DNA from: Hyphomicrobium_A sp963782555 | Lineage (GTDB): Bacteria; Pseudomonadota; Alphaproteobacteria; Rhizobiales; Hyphomicrobiaceae | Assembly: GCA_963782555.1 (NCBI GenBank) | Contig: CAWAKB010000005.1 | Coordinates: forward strand, 682,001-746,000 | Length of the DNA stretch: 64,000 nucleotides | Reading direction: 5' to 3' | Shown: positions 8,781-20,115 of the stretch, one piece after another | Numbering within the stretch: the first letter of the stretch is position 1 | How the letters are laid out: every line of letters begins with the position of its first letter | Translations under genes and position numbers: made by a program | Notes under the pieces: generated by a model | The model's database searches: none | Seen by the model: only the letters and a program-made list of their open reading frames with translations | What the model was told of the DNA's origin: nothing

Positions 8781-9527
8781 TCAGAGACAGTTCTCCGCAA
8801 TCCAGCGCGCGGCCTCGGCGAGATCGGCAACGGTCGCCGTCGGAGCGGGATCAACGCGGTCTTCATCGCCCGGGCAATACTTTCCCGTCCGCACCAGCAA
8901 CGCTCGACCGACGCCGGCCGAGAGGGCGCCCGCAACGTCGGCCTCGGCATCGTCGCCCACCATGACGGCATCTTCCGGCCCGCAGTCGATGCTGGCCAGG
9001 GCCGTGGCAAAGAATTCCGCCGACGGCTTACCCAGCACGATCGCCTGCCGTCGACTGGCAAACCCCAGCGCGGCAACGAACGGCCCGGCATCGAGGCTGA
9101 GCTCTCCGTCGCGATCCTTGAACGTTCGGTTGTTGGCCAGCGCCAGAAATTCGGCCCCGCCCATCAGGTGGCGGAACGCGTCATTGAGCTGGGCGTAGGT
9201 CAACGTCTCGCCGACATCGCCAACGACAACGGCCTCTCCGGCCATGCCCGCCAGACCGGCAAACTCCCCCACGAGATCGGGATGGACGACGAGAAATGGC
9301 GTGAGCTGGCGCAAGGATAGCCACGCGCGTGCAGCTTGGCTCGGCGTAAAGACCTCCTCTGCCGCAATGGGCAATTCCATGCTCTGCAGGCGCGCGATGA
9401 TGCGGTGCTTGGGTGTGCGTGTTGTGTTGGTGAGGAAGCGCACGGAGAAACCGCTAGAGCGCAGCCTCGCGATTGCCTCTGCTGCGCCAGGCAGCGCCTG
9501 AAGGTCGAGCAGCACACCTTTCGCCAT
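8781..9527 (-). CDS. HAD-superfamily hydrolase, class IIA (LHPP-like), with an abbreviated motif I
   Basis: The 248-residue protein resembles HAD-IIA phosphatases of the phospholysine phosphohistidine inorganic pyrophosphate phosphatase type. Motif II lies in SVRFLTNTTRTPK, motif III around KPSAEFF, and motif IV in AVMVGDDAEADVAGALSAG. Motif I is odd. Relatives have LLDLDGV(L/T) followed by a loop of about ten residues before the PGA helix; here the text is VLLDLQALPGAAEA, so the first Asp remains but the second Asp, which acts as general acid, and the loop are gone. That looks like an in-frame deletion of about 10 codons. The start at 9527 (MAKGVLLDL) matches the family, although a longer frame reaches 9584. 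Activity is doubtful. Confidence 0.8.
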   Translation of the reverse strand: MAKGVLLDLQALPGAAEAIARLRSSGFSVRFLTNTTRTPKHRIIARLQSMELPIAAEEVFTPSQAARAWLSLRQLTPFLVVHPDLVGEFAGLAGMAGEAVVVGDVGETLTYAQLNDAFRHLMGGAEFLALANNRTFKDRDGELSLDAGPFVAALGFASRRQAIVLGKPSAEFFATALASIDCGPEDAVMVGDDAEADVAGALSAGVGRALLVRTGKYCPGDEDRVDPAPTATVADLAEAARWIAENCL

Positions 9528-9614
9528 GGGGAAAGGATGCCAAGCGCAAATCGCTCCGTCAATTTCACCTGCAAACGCCGGCACCGTGCTCAGGTGCGCC
9601 GACTGCGCTGCCGT

Positions 9615-10004
9615 TCAGCGGAGCTCTTCCCCCTCATTCTGCTCGAGGTCCGTCCGCCTCCAGCCCTCGCCACCGACGATTTGCAGCACCGCCATCACCA
9701 GCTCGGCGGCGGCGCGCATGCCGAGATCCTCGATCTTCTGGTTATCCTCTGGATCTTCCGTTGCGTACGCATAGGCAAGCTCGGCCCGCTCGACGACGTC
9801 CTGCCACGACTTGACCGGGGTCGCCCAGATCTCCTTGGCCAGCGCCTCGTACTGATCCTCGAGTTGCTGGTACTTGGCCTCAAGCTGCGCGTAGGTCGGA
9901 CTATCCTCATGCTCCAACGAAGCGCGGAAGGCTTCCTCGACGCGGGGGCCGAGCGCGCGCAAACTGGCGCAGCGCGCCGATATCAGCGACTCGCCCTCAG
10001 ACAT
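9615..10004 (-). CDS. Hypothetical protein, acidic and helical
   Basis: 129 residues, begins MSEGESLISARC and ends LEQNEGEELR. It is strongly acidic and predicted helical, with a coiled-coil-like middle (YAQLEAKYQQLEDQYEALAKEI). There is no signal peptide or membrane segment and I recognise no domain. The codon choice matches neighbouring genes, with high G+C at third positions, which supports a real gene. It stands alone between the HAD gene (88 bases downstream) and the long spacer at 10005-10610. A possible promoter on the same strand is TTGTGA, 17-base spacer, TATTCC at 10297-10325, about 290 bases upstream. Confidence 0.65.
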   Translation of the reverse strand: MSEGESLISARCASLRALGPRVEEAFRASLEHEDSPTYAQLEAKYQQLEDQYEALAKEIWATPVKSWQDVVERAELAYAYATEDPEDNQKIEDLGMRAAAELVMAVLQIVGGEGWRRTDLEQNEGEELR

Positions 10005-10610
10005 GGGGACCCTCCATCTGATCGGGCGCGTCGGCCCCTAGCGCCGACGACAACGGCGCCTCCTTCGAGAGTTGCCGGCAGCAGTGTTTCAATAGTCTCG
10101 TCGGCCGCAAGGCTTGGCTCGGGCATCGAAGGCCTGCATCGACGATTAACGCTCGGTCTGCGCCGATGGTTTCCCGTCGTTGAGAATAGCTCCACACGGA
10201 GAATTCCCAGAATATTTCTATAAACCGGAATTGACTCCACAAACCGGGGATTGCGCACCGCCTCTTAAATCCAATACGCGAACCAATATCATTCAAGGAA
10301 TATCCCAACGCTATTGGCGTCACAAGAGTTCGCTCGGCGAAGCTAACTATTATTCCAGCGCTTTTGGGGAGCAGGTTTTGGGTGAGAGCGCCGGCGCCAT
10401 CGCGGCTCGGGAGCGGCGCAACGCGCTTAAACTTCGCGCCCGACGCAGTGCGCCCGCGTCGCAAGAAAACTTATCCCCCTGCTCGGCCTCTGGATTACGC
10501 TTGGCGCATCCCGCCCCGCAGCCCCTCACTCCTTCATTCCCTCGGGCAGAGATACCGCGTGGCCAGAGGCGCGTGCCTCACGCGACGGAGGTTTCCCCGG
10601 GAACAGTCGA
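10005..10610. other. Long intergenic region with an AT-richer block
   Basis: About 600 bases without a supported gene. The part from about 10180 to 10380 is visibly more AT-rich than the rest of the window; the flanks are GC-rich. On the minus strand a TTGTGA-N17-TATTCC promoter-like pair occupies 10297-10325. No tRNA-like fold, repeat or terminator was recognised. A small RNA is possible but I have no direct evidence for one. Confidence 0.4.
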
Positions 10611-10808
10611 ATGGGCACTTCCCTCCTACGGTTCCCGGACGACAGCCAGCAGGCTGCCGTCGCGACAGCAGAGGAACCGCCCCACATGCTTTACGATATC
10701 CTTGATGTTCTGCGCGATCCGGAAGCCTATGTTTGCATTTGGCGCGATGGCGAGCTGCATATCGAGCCCGTCGAGCCAAGCAGCGCCGACTATCCCATCG
10801 CGGCCTGA
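10611..10808 (+). CDS. Hypothetical small protein
   Basis: 65 residues with codon usage like true genes here. The text includes MLYDILDVLRDPEAYVC and WRDGELHIEPVEPSS, which reads as a compact alpha/beta acidic peptide. Translation could instead begin at the internal ATG (residue 26), because no strong ribosome site precedes the first ATG. It converges on hflX, with 28 bases between. No domain recognised. It is the only plausible plus-strand gene in this spacer, so it may explain why the region is kept. Confidence 0.45.
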   Translation: MGTSLLRFPDDSQQAAVATAEEPPHMLYDILDVLRDPEAYVCIWRDGELHIEPVEPSSADYPIAA

Positions 10809-10836
10809 CGCCGACCGACCCGCATGTCAGCCCGCC

Positions 10837-12177
<1,341 letters not shown>

Positions 12178-12261
12178 CCCTCTGGCGCTGTGTGCCTGAT
12201 CGTCCCCCCGTTCCGCTGCGCTTATGTAAACGCGCTCGTCGATGGCCGTCGCCGATCCAGG

Positions 12262-12507
12262 TTAGGCCTCAGTCGTCTCCGTCTCCATGAGATGGACGGG
12301 CTGGCCGGGCATGATGGTCGAGATCGCATGCTTATACACGAGCTGCGAATGACCGTCCCGCCGCAGAAGCACACAAAAGTTGTCGAACCAGCTGACGATG
12401 CCCTGGAGCTTCACGCCATTGATCAGAAAGATGGTGAGTGGCGTCTTGTTCTTGCGTACGTGGTTCAGGAACGTGTCCTGAAGGTTTTGGACTCGGTCTG
12501 CACCCAT
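12262..12507 (-). CDS. hfq: RNA chaperone Hfq
   Basis: Hfq is a hexameric Sm-like protein that helps small RNAs pair with mRNAs; in alphaproteobacteria it also affects nitrogen regulation. It is 81 residues, with the Sm1 motif NLQDTFLNHVRKNKTPLTIF and IVSWFDNFCVLLRR, and the Sm2 motif LVYKHAISTIMP. The short C-terminal tail (METETTEA) is normal for the group. The ATG follows A8, with GGCGGGC further upstream as the likely ribosome site. It lies between the aminotransferase (142 bases upstream) and hflX. Confidence 0.97.
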   Translation of the reverse strand: MGADRVQNLQDTFLNHVRKNKTPLTIFLINGVKLQGIVSWFDNFCVLLRRDGHSQLVYKHAISTIMPGQPVHLMETETTEA

Positions 12508-12626
12508 TTTTTTTGCCCGCCTGTTCTAGGTCTGCATGGGGGTAGCTGCGTTGCCCGCCGGAGCGAACGTGCACAAAGTGTAATATAATAACATTCTGCC
12601 GCAGTGCACCCTAAAAGATATACCAA

Positions 12627-12641
12627 TTTTCCCTGGGAAAA
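12627..12641. promoter_or_regulatory. Inverted repeat TTTTCCCTGGGAAAA upstream of hfq
   Basis: Two 7-base arms around a single central base, too tight for an RNA hairpin but a good size for a dimeric DNA-binding protein. It lies 120 bases upstream of the hfq start and 9 bases from the end of the aminotransferase gene, in a locally AT-rich patch. An operator for hfq-hflX is an inference; the protein is unknown. Confidence 0.35.
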
Positions 12642-12649
12642 GAAGCCAA

Positions 12650-13513
12650 TCACGCGCCCGAATTGGAAGCAAACTGGTCAAATTTCGAGCGCAGCCTTTG
12701 GGTTAGCGGGCCCGGGCGCCCATCCCCGATCGGGGTACCATCAATGCGCACGACGGGCATCACCGTGTTGGTCGCCGACGTGACGAAGGCTTCGCGCGCT
12801 TCCAGAGCCTCTGCGACGCGGAACGGACGCTCGAGATAAGGCACCTTCTCCTCCCCCAAAAGGTCGATCAGTGTAGCCCTTGTGACGCCTGCGAGGATAG
12901 TCGGCGCTATTTGCCGGGTAATGACAATTCCTTCGCCGGACACGATCCACGCGTTGCTAGACGCTCCCTCGGTGATAAATCCGTCGTTGTCGACGAGCCA
13001 CGCCTCCCGCGCACCGTCAGCACGGGCAGCCTCCTTGGCGAGGCAGGCCGGCAACAGCATGACCGTTTTGATGTCCGCGCGGCGCCAGCGGATATCGGGC
13101 ATGGTCTTGACGGCGATGCCGGTGTCGGCCAGAGCCTCGTGCGGCGCCCGGGCAACCGCGCGTGCAAGGCACACCACGGTGCGGGGCACGTCGTCTGGAG
13201 GAAACACGAACTCGCGCGGGCCCTCGCCGCGGCTGACTTGCAGGTACACAAGTCCATCCTTCACGCGGTTGCGGCGGATCGTCTCGCGCATCACGTGGGC
13301 CAGCGCGCCCGCGCTCATGGGTGCCGGGATCTTGAGCTCACCCAGCGAGCGGGCAAGCCGGGCCATGTGCCGGGCCTCGTCGACCATGTGCCCGGCGCGC
13401 ACCTGGCAGACCTCGTAGATGGCGTCGGCGAATTGAAAGCCCCGGTCCTCCACATGCACGGCCGCCTGCGCATAGGGAACGTAGCGGCCGTTGACATAGA
13501 CGATGCGGCTCAC
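12650..13513 (-). CDS. dat: D-amino-acid aminotransferase (PLP fold type IV)
   Basis: Transfers amino groups between D-amino acids and 2-oxo acids, supplying D-Glu or D-Ala precursors; the fold is shared with branched-chain aminotransferase and ADC lyase. Seen in the 287-residue protein: VEDRGFQFADAIYEV near the N-terminus, DIKTVMLLP with the PLP lysine at about residue 149, and GFITEGASSNAWIV, the phosphate-binding region. GTG 13513 is preferred over a TTG 12 bases earlier because TTGGGGGG precedes it. It lies 37 bases after ntrX, and this gene order is widespread in Hyphomicrobiales. Substrate is assigned by family, not by sequence alone. Confidence 0.85.
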   Translation of the reverse strand: MSRIVYVNGRYVPYAQAAVHVEDRGFQFADAIYEVCQVRAGHMVDEARHMARLARSLGELKIPAPMSAGALAHVMRETIRRNRVKDGLVYLQVSRGEGPREFVFPPDDVPRTVVCLARAVARAPHEALADTGIAVKTMPDIRWRRADIKTVMLLPACLAKEAARADGAREAWLVDNDGFITEGASSNAWIVSGEGIVITRQIAPTILAGVTRATLIDLLGEEKVPYLERPFRVAEALEAREAFVTSATNTVMPVVRIDGTPIGDGRPGPLTQRLRSKFDQFASNSGA

Positions 13514-13550
13514 TGAGCCCCCCAAAGCGGCAAGTCGGGACGGTCTGGCA

Positions 13551-14948
13551 CTAGGCTTGGCGGATCTCGGCTCCGCGATGTTCCGACGAAACCCCCAGCG
13601 CCCTCAGTTTACGATGCAGGGCGGAGCGTTCCATGCCGACGAACTCGGCTGTGCGCGAGATGTTGCCCCCGAAACGGTTGATTTGGGCCAGCAGGTACTC
13701 GCGCTCGAAGATCTCGCGCGCCTCGCGCAAGGGCAGCGACATCAGGTGCTCGGCCCCGCCGTTCACGGGCAGCGGCACGTTGGAACCGATCTCTTCCGGC
13801 AGCATGTCTGCGGTGATGACGGCATTCGAGTCCCCGCCGGCGAGGATCATCAGGCGCTCGATGTTGTTCCTGAGCTCGCGCACGTTGCCCGGCCAATCGT
13901 GCGCCTGCAGCACCGCGATCGCGTCCTCGCCGATGCGGCGCGGGGCGAGGCCCGAGGCGCTGCTGAGCTGTCCAACGAAATACTGAATGAGGTCGGGAAT
14001 GTCCTCGCGCCGCTCCGCCAGGCTCGGCACGCGCAGCGGCACGACGTTGAGGCGGTGATAGAGATCCTCGCGGAACCGCCCCTCGGAGATCTCGCGCTCC
14101 AGATCGCGGCTGGTGGAGGAGATGATGCGCACGTCGACGGCCACCTTCTGAGTGCCGCCGATGCGCAGGAACTTCTGCTCGACCAGCACCCGCAGCACCT
14201 TGCCCTGGGTCTCCATCGGCATATCGGCAACCTCGTCGATGTAGAGGGTGCCGCCGTGCGCCTCCTCGAGCGCGCCCACCTTGCGCGGACCACCGGTCCG
14301 GTCCTCGGTGCCGAACAGCTCCTCTTCGACGCGATCGGGCGCCATCGCCGCCGCGTTCAAGACCACGAAGGGGGCCTCGGCGCGGGCCGACTTCATATGG
14401 ATGACGCGGGCCGCCAGCTCCTTGCCCGAGCCCGATGGGCCACGGATCAGGATGCGGCTGTTGGTGGGAGCGACGCGATCGATGGCGTTGCGCAGCTGGT
14501 TGATCGCCGACGACTTGCCGACCATATCGGCTGAGAAGCTCGAACGCTCCCTCAGCTCCTTCACCTCCCGTTTCAGCTGGAAGGCCTCGAGCGCACGCAA
14601 CGTAACGAGGATCAGCCGGTCGGCCTTGAAGGGCTTCTCGATATAGTCGTAAGCGCCACGCTTGATCGCGGTCACGGCCGTCTCGATGTTGCCGTGGCCG
14701 GAGATGATGACCACCGGCAACTCTGGATAGCTGCGCTTGATGTAGGAGAGCACCTCCAGCCCGTCGAGGCGGCTGCCTTGCAGCCAGATGTCGAGGATGA
14801 CGAGGTGCGGACGGCGCTCCTCGATCGCGCGCAGCGCCTCGTCGCTGTCGCGGGCGAGCCGCGCACTGTGCCCCTCGTCCTCGAGTATGCCGGCAACCAG
14901 ATCACGAATGTCGGCCTCGTCGTCGACGATGAGGATGTCTGCGGGCAT
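13551..14948 (-). CDS. ntrX: Nitrogen assimilation response regulator NtrX
   Basis: Partner of the membrane kinase NtrY; implicated in nitrogen, redox and envelope control. The 465-residue protein has a receiver domain with phospho-acceptor D53 (VILDIWLQG), an AAA+ domain with Walker A GPSGSGKE at 170-177, and a Fis-type helix-turn-helix (GGNISRTAEFVGMERSALHRKLRAL). The loop that in sigma-54 activators reads GAFTGA is replaced by TEDRTGGPRKVG (about 214-225), so contact with sigma-54 is not expected; this is the usual state of alphaproteobacterial NtrX. It starts 49 bases after ntrY. Confidence 0.95.
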   Translation of the reverse strand: MPADILIVDDEADIRDLVAGILEDEGHSARLARDSDEALRAIEERRPHLVILDIWLQGSRLDGLEVLSYIKRSYPELPVVIISGHGNIETAVTAIKRGAYDYIEKPFKADRLILVTLRALEAFQLKREVKELRERSSFSADMVGKSSAINQLRNAIDRVAPTNSRILIRGPSGSGKELAARVIHMKSARAEAPFVVLNAAAMAPDRVEEELFGTEDRTGGPRKVGALEEAHGGTLYIDEVADMPMETQGKVLRVLVEQKFLRIGGTQKVAVDVRIISSTSRDLEREISEGRFREDLYHRLNVVPLRVPSLAERREDIPDLIQYFVGQLSSASGLAPRRIGEDAIAVLQAHDWPGNVRELRNNIERLMILAGGDSNAVITADMLPEEIGSNVPLPVNGGAEHLMSLPLREAREIFEREYLLAQINRFGGNISRTAEFVGMERSALHRKLRALGVSSEHRGAEIRQA

Positions 14949-14997
14949 CGGTCACTCCTTCGGTCGATTACGTTCAGGCTTGCTGGGCCGGTAACTG

Positions 14998-17292
14998 TTA
15001 AGTCGATGACTGGGATGGCTCTGGGTGCACGCGCGGATGCGCATTCTCCAGAGGTAGCGTGATGCGCACGAGCGCCCCGTGGACGCGTCCAGGTCCTTGC
15101 GGAGCATCCTCGAGGGAGAGCGTGCCGCCATGTTGCTCGGTGATCTTCTGCACCATGGCGAGACCGAGCCCGGTGCCTTTGTGCCCCTTGGTGGTGACGT
15201 AGGGCTCGAGCAGACGGTTGCGGTTCTGCTTGGGCAGGCCCACACCGTTGTCGATCACCTCTATGGTAACGCGATCGCTTTGCGGCGTGACGATGGTCTC
15301 GATGCGGCCCTTCCAGCCCTTGGCTTTGCCGTCCGCCTCTTTGACCGCCTCGATGGCTTCGCTGGCGTTCTTGACCAGGTTGGTGACCGCCCGCGTCATG
15401 AGACGGATGTCAAACGACATGAGGATCGGCTTCTCGGGCAGCTTGAGGTCGTACTGGATCTCGGGATGGCCCTCGCGGAAGAGCACGACGGGCTCCTGCA
15501 CCGCATGGCGCAGATCGTGGCGCGCCATCTCCGGCTTGGGCATGCGGGCGAACTCGGCAAACTCGTCGACCATAGCCTTGAGGTCGCCGACCTGGCGCTC
15601 GATCGTCGTCGTCAGCCGGTCGAAGGTCTCGCGATCCTTGGTGATGCCGGGTGCGTACTTCTTGCGCAGACGCTCGGCGGCGAGCTGGATGGGCGTCAGA
15701 GGATTCTTGATCTCGTGGGCGATGCGCCGGGCCACATCGGCCCACGCGGCCGTGCGCTGGGCGACGACCAGCTCCGTCACGTCGTCGAAGGTGAGGACCG
15801 AGCCGACATCATCGCCGCCCGCACGCTCGCGCGTCACCATCACGGCAAAGGTGCGCTCCTCCCCGCCGACGGTGAACGTCACCTCCTCCAGTGAGCGGGC
15901 CTTGAGCGTGTGCTCGTCTTGCTTTTCCAGGATCGCGCCGAAGAGCGGGATGGCTTCCTTGAGCTTCTTGCCGACGAGCTCATTCTCGACCAGACCGAGC
16001 AGGCTTCCGGCGGCGCGGCTGACGAGCGTGATGCGATCCTGGCTGTCGAGGCCGATCACGCCCGCAGAGACGCCCGACAGCACCGCTTCCATGAAGTGGC
16101 GCCGCTCCAACAGCTGCTCGTTCGCCGTGACCAGGGCATCGCGCTGATGTTTCAGTTCACGCGTCATCGTGTTGAACGTTTTCGACAACCGGCGCAGGTC
16201 GCCCTCGCCTCGCTTCTCTGGCAGCTCGACCATGAGATTGCCGGTCGAGACCTCTTGAGCCGCTTCGATCAGGCGGCGAATGGGGGCGACGAAACGGCCC
16301 GCAAACCACAAGCCGGCCCAGATGGCGGCGAGGAGCGCCGTCATCGAGATCATCAGGTACATGAGCCCGTGCGCGATCTTGAGGCCGCCGCGCGCCTTGC
16401 GCAGGCGATTGAACTCGTCGACGTTCTGCGCCGTGAGCTGCAAGTGACGGATTACCGTCGGGCTCACGCCGCGCACCACATAGAGCAGCTTGCCGGGAAA
16501 CTTATCGAGCTTGGTGACGGCGCCCACCCAGTAGCGCTTCGAGGTCGGCATCAGCAAGGGCACCTGCCCCGCCTCCGCCTGGCGGATAACGGAGGCGGGT
16601 GGAGCCCTATAGGGAATCTTGTTGTCTGCAGTCGCCTCGAGGATCGGCCGTCCGTCGGGATCGATCAGGTAGGCGGATGGCAGGTCGCGCAAGCCTGCCT
16701 GAACCATGACTAGTCTCTGCAGCTTGGACGGATCGCCTCCCACCGAGCCCGCGGCGGCGTCGAGGTCGCGGGCCATGTTGACGATGTCGGTGCGAATCAC
16801 CTGGCCGTGCTCGTCCAGATAGGCGTTGGCGACGTCGCCGGAGCTGGAGACGATCGCGCGCATGCGCGTGGAGAACCAGCTGTCGAGCGAGCGCGAGAAC
16901 GTGACGGTCGCCCCCACCGCCAGCAGCAGCGCGGGAAGCGCTGCGATAATGGAGAACAGCGCCACGATGCGGATGTGCAGGCGGGCGCCGGCGATCTTCT
17001 GGCGCCACGCCCGCGCCAGCCCCGCTACCTGCCAGGCAAGCAGCCCGATCATCGCGACGATGAGCACCACGTTGAGGAAGAGCACGACGATCACGACCTC
17101 GCCGCGCGGTGCGATCGGCGTCAGGCCGGTGAGGATCAGATAGGTGGCGAACGCCGAGACGAGGGACAGCAGGACGACGCTGAGCCCGATCCAAAAGGCC
17201 CGGTCGCTGGGATTGAGGGGGGATGGTCCCTCACCCAGGTCGGGGCCTCGCTGCGTAGCAACGTGGATGGCCGGCATCACGAGCTCTTTCAT
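14998..17292 (-). CDS. ntrY: Sensor histidine kinase NtrY
   Basis: Membrane kinase for NtrX. The 764-residue protein has an N-terminal cluster of membrane segments (about 32-58, 66-90 and 108-130), a large periplasmic sensor region, a further membrane segment near 320-345 leading to a HAMP domain (APIRRLIEAAQEVSTGNL), a PAS domain, and the kinase core. The phospho-accepting His is at about residue 526 in ARRIAHEIKNPLTP; N box NLVKNASEAIE and G box GTGLGLAMVQKI are intact. A 222-base gap separates it from ntrC, so ntrYX may have its own promoter there, though I could not pick one out. Confidence 0.95.
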   Translation of the reverse strand: MKELVMPAIHVATQRGPDLGEGPSPLNPSDRAFWIGLSVVLLSLVSAFATYLILTGLTPIAPRGEVVIVVLFLNVVLIVAMIGLLAWQVAGLARAWRQKIAGARLHIRIVALFSIIAALPALLLAVGATVTFSRSLDSWFSTRMRAIVSSSGDVANAYLDEHGQVIRTDIVNMARDLDAAAGSVGGDPSKLQRLVMVQAGLRDLPSAYLIDPDGRPILEATADNKIPYRAPPASVIRQAEAGQVPLLMPTSKRYWVGAVTKLDKFPGKLLYVVRGVSPTVIRHLQLTAQNVDEFNRLRKARGGLKIAHGLMYLMISMTALLAAIWAGLWFAGRFVAPIRRLIEAAQEVSTGNLMVELPEKRGEGDLRRLSKTFNTMTRELKHQRDALVTANEQLLERRHFMEAVLSGVSAGVIGLDSQDRITLVSRAAGSLLGLVENELVGKKLKEAIPLFGAILEKQDEHTLKARSLEEVTFTVGGEERTFAVMVTRERAGGDDVGSVLTFDDVTELVVAQRTAAWADVARRIAHEIKNPLTPIQLAAERLRKKYAPGITKDRETFDRLTTTIERQVGDLKAMVDEFAEFARMPKPEMARHDLRHAVQEPVVLFREGHPEIQYDLKLPEKPILMSFDIRLMTRAVTNLVKNASEAIEAVKEADGKAKGWKGRIETIVTPQSDRVTIEVIDNGVGLPKQNRNRLLEPYVTTKGHKGTGLGLAMVQKITEQHGGTLSLEDAPQGPGRVHGALVRITLPLENAHPRVHPEPSQSST

Positions 17293-17514
17293 AGGCCGGG
17301 GGGGCCTGATGTTCAGGTGACAGGGTGGTGGCCTGCCGGATGAACCAGCGCGGAAGCGAAATGTTGTAACGATGGTTCAGTCCGCGCGCAGCAAAACAAC
17401 GGACTGTGACATTTTCGCGACGTGTCCGATGGGTAACATGAGAAACCACGGCCAAGCAAGCTGCCGCCGCCTCTAAAATTTTTTGTTTTGGTTAGGGGTG
17501 GCGGGCGCGACGCC

Positions 17515-18963
<1,449 letters not shown>

Positions 18964-18966
18964 GGG

Positions 18967-20115
18967 TTACCTCGGGCTCGAGCGGGATTTCGGGGCGGCC
19001 GGCCGGTCTTGCATCGGCAAGAGCACGCGAAACACGGTGCGGTCGGGCTCGCTGTCACACTCGATGATTCCGCCGTGATCGTTGATGATCTTGGCGACGA
19101 GCGCGAGGCCCAGGCCGGTTCCGTGCGGCTTAGTGGTGACGAAGGGATCGAAGAGATGCGGCTTCAAATGATCGGGAATGCCGGCGCCGTTGTCCTCGAT
19201 CTGGATCATCAGCGGCAGGCTGATGCGGGTATCAGAGCCTTGCACCGAAAGGCGGACGCCGGGCCTAAACGACGTCTGCATGACGATACGGCCTTCCTGC
19301 TTGTTGTCGCCAATAGCCTCTGCCGCGTTTTTCACGAGGTTCAAGAAAGCCTGCACGAGCTTGTCGCGGTTGCCGGGGACGGGAGGAAGCGAAGGATCGT
19401 AGTCCTCGATGAAGCGGATGCCGCGAGCGAACCCCGTCTCGCAGAGGCGGCGAACGTGCTCGAGTACGTCGTGAATATTGACCGGCTCCTTGCCGAGCGG
19501 GCGCTCGTCGCCGAACACCTCCATGCGGTCGACGAGATTGCGAATGCGGTCGGTCTCCGAGCAGATGAGCTGCGTCAGAGAGCGGTCCGCGTCCGAAATG
19601 TTCTGCTCTAAGAGCTGGGCGGCACCGCGAATGCCGGACAACGGATTCTTGATCTCGTGGGCGAGGACGGCGGCGAGCCCGGATGCCGAGCGCGCGGCGG
19701 CGCGGTGCGTGAGCTGCCGCTCGATCATCATGGCCATGTTGCGCTGCTGCAGCATGAGCACGACGAGCTCTGGCTGTTCGGGAAACGGACCGCCGTAGAC
19801 ATCGACGAGCTTCGGCCCGGAAAACTTCGGCGTCGTTATCTCGACGGCGTACTCGTTCACGGTGGAGCCAGAACGCCGGACCTGCTCCACCAGTGCCAGG
19901 AGGGGACAGCCGAAGGCGACGATCTCCTCAAGAGGCACGCGCTTTAAGAGCGCGATCCCGGTGGACAGGAAGGCTTCTGCGGCGGAATTCGCATAGACGA
20001 CGCGATTGTCCTCGCCGAGCACGAGGATCGGATGCGGCAGTGCCGTGAGCAAGAGGTCATGCTCGACGGGGCGCCTCGTTGCAACCTGCTGGCGTGCGGT
20101 CGCGGTTCTCGTCAT
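18967..20115 (-). CDS. ntrB: Nitrogen regulation sensor kinase NR(II), NtrB
   Basis: Soluble kinase/phosphatase controlled by PII, acting on NtrC. The 382-residue protein has an N-terminal PAS domain (LTALPHPILVLGEDNRVVYANSAAEAF), the DHp helix with H153 in LAHEIKNPLSGIRGAAQLLEQ, and a catalytic ATPase domain with NLVKNAAEAIGD and GTGLGLALVAKI. No membrane segment, as expected. Its ATG overlaps the dusB stop by 4 bases (ATGA), so the two are translationally coupled; dusB-ntrB-ntrC (nifR3-ntrBC) is a classical alphaproteobacterial operon. Confidence 0.96.
   Translation of the reverse strand: MTRTATARQQVATRRPVEHDLLLTALPHPILVLGEDNRVVYANSAAEAFLSTGIALLKRVPLEEIVAFGCPLLALVEQVRRSGSTVNEYAVEITTPKFSGPKLVDVYGGPFPEQPELVVLMLQQRNMAMMIERQLTHRAAARSASGLAAVLAHEIKNPLSGIRGAAQLLEQNISDADRSLTQLICSETDRIRNLVDRMEVFGDERPLGKEPVNIHDVLEHVRRLCETGFARGIRFIEDYDPSLPPVPGNRDKLVQAFLNLVKNAAEAIGDNKQEGRIVMQTSFRPGVRLSVQGSDTRISLPLMIQIEDNGAGIPDHLKPHLFDPFVTTKPHGTGLGLALVAKIINDHGGIIECDSEPDRTVFRVLLPMQDRPAAPKSRSSPR

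Noticed and set aside
7103..9091. Minus-strand 662-codon open frame opposite mazG end and the permease
   Set aside because: Asp/Arg/His-rich low-complexity product, antisense to a clear APC permease.
13543..13558. TGGCAC-N5-TTGG as a sigma-54 promoter near ntrX
   Set aside because: Lies inside the ntrX end on the strand opposite to the genes and lacks the TTGC element.
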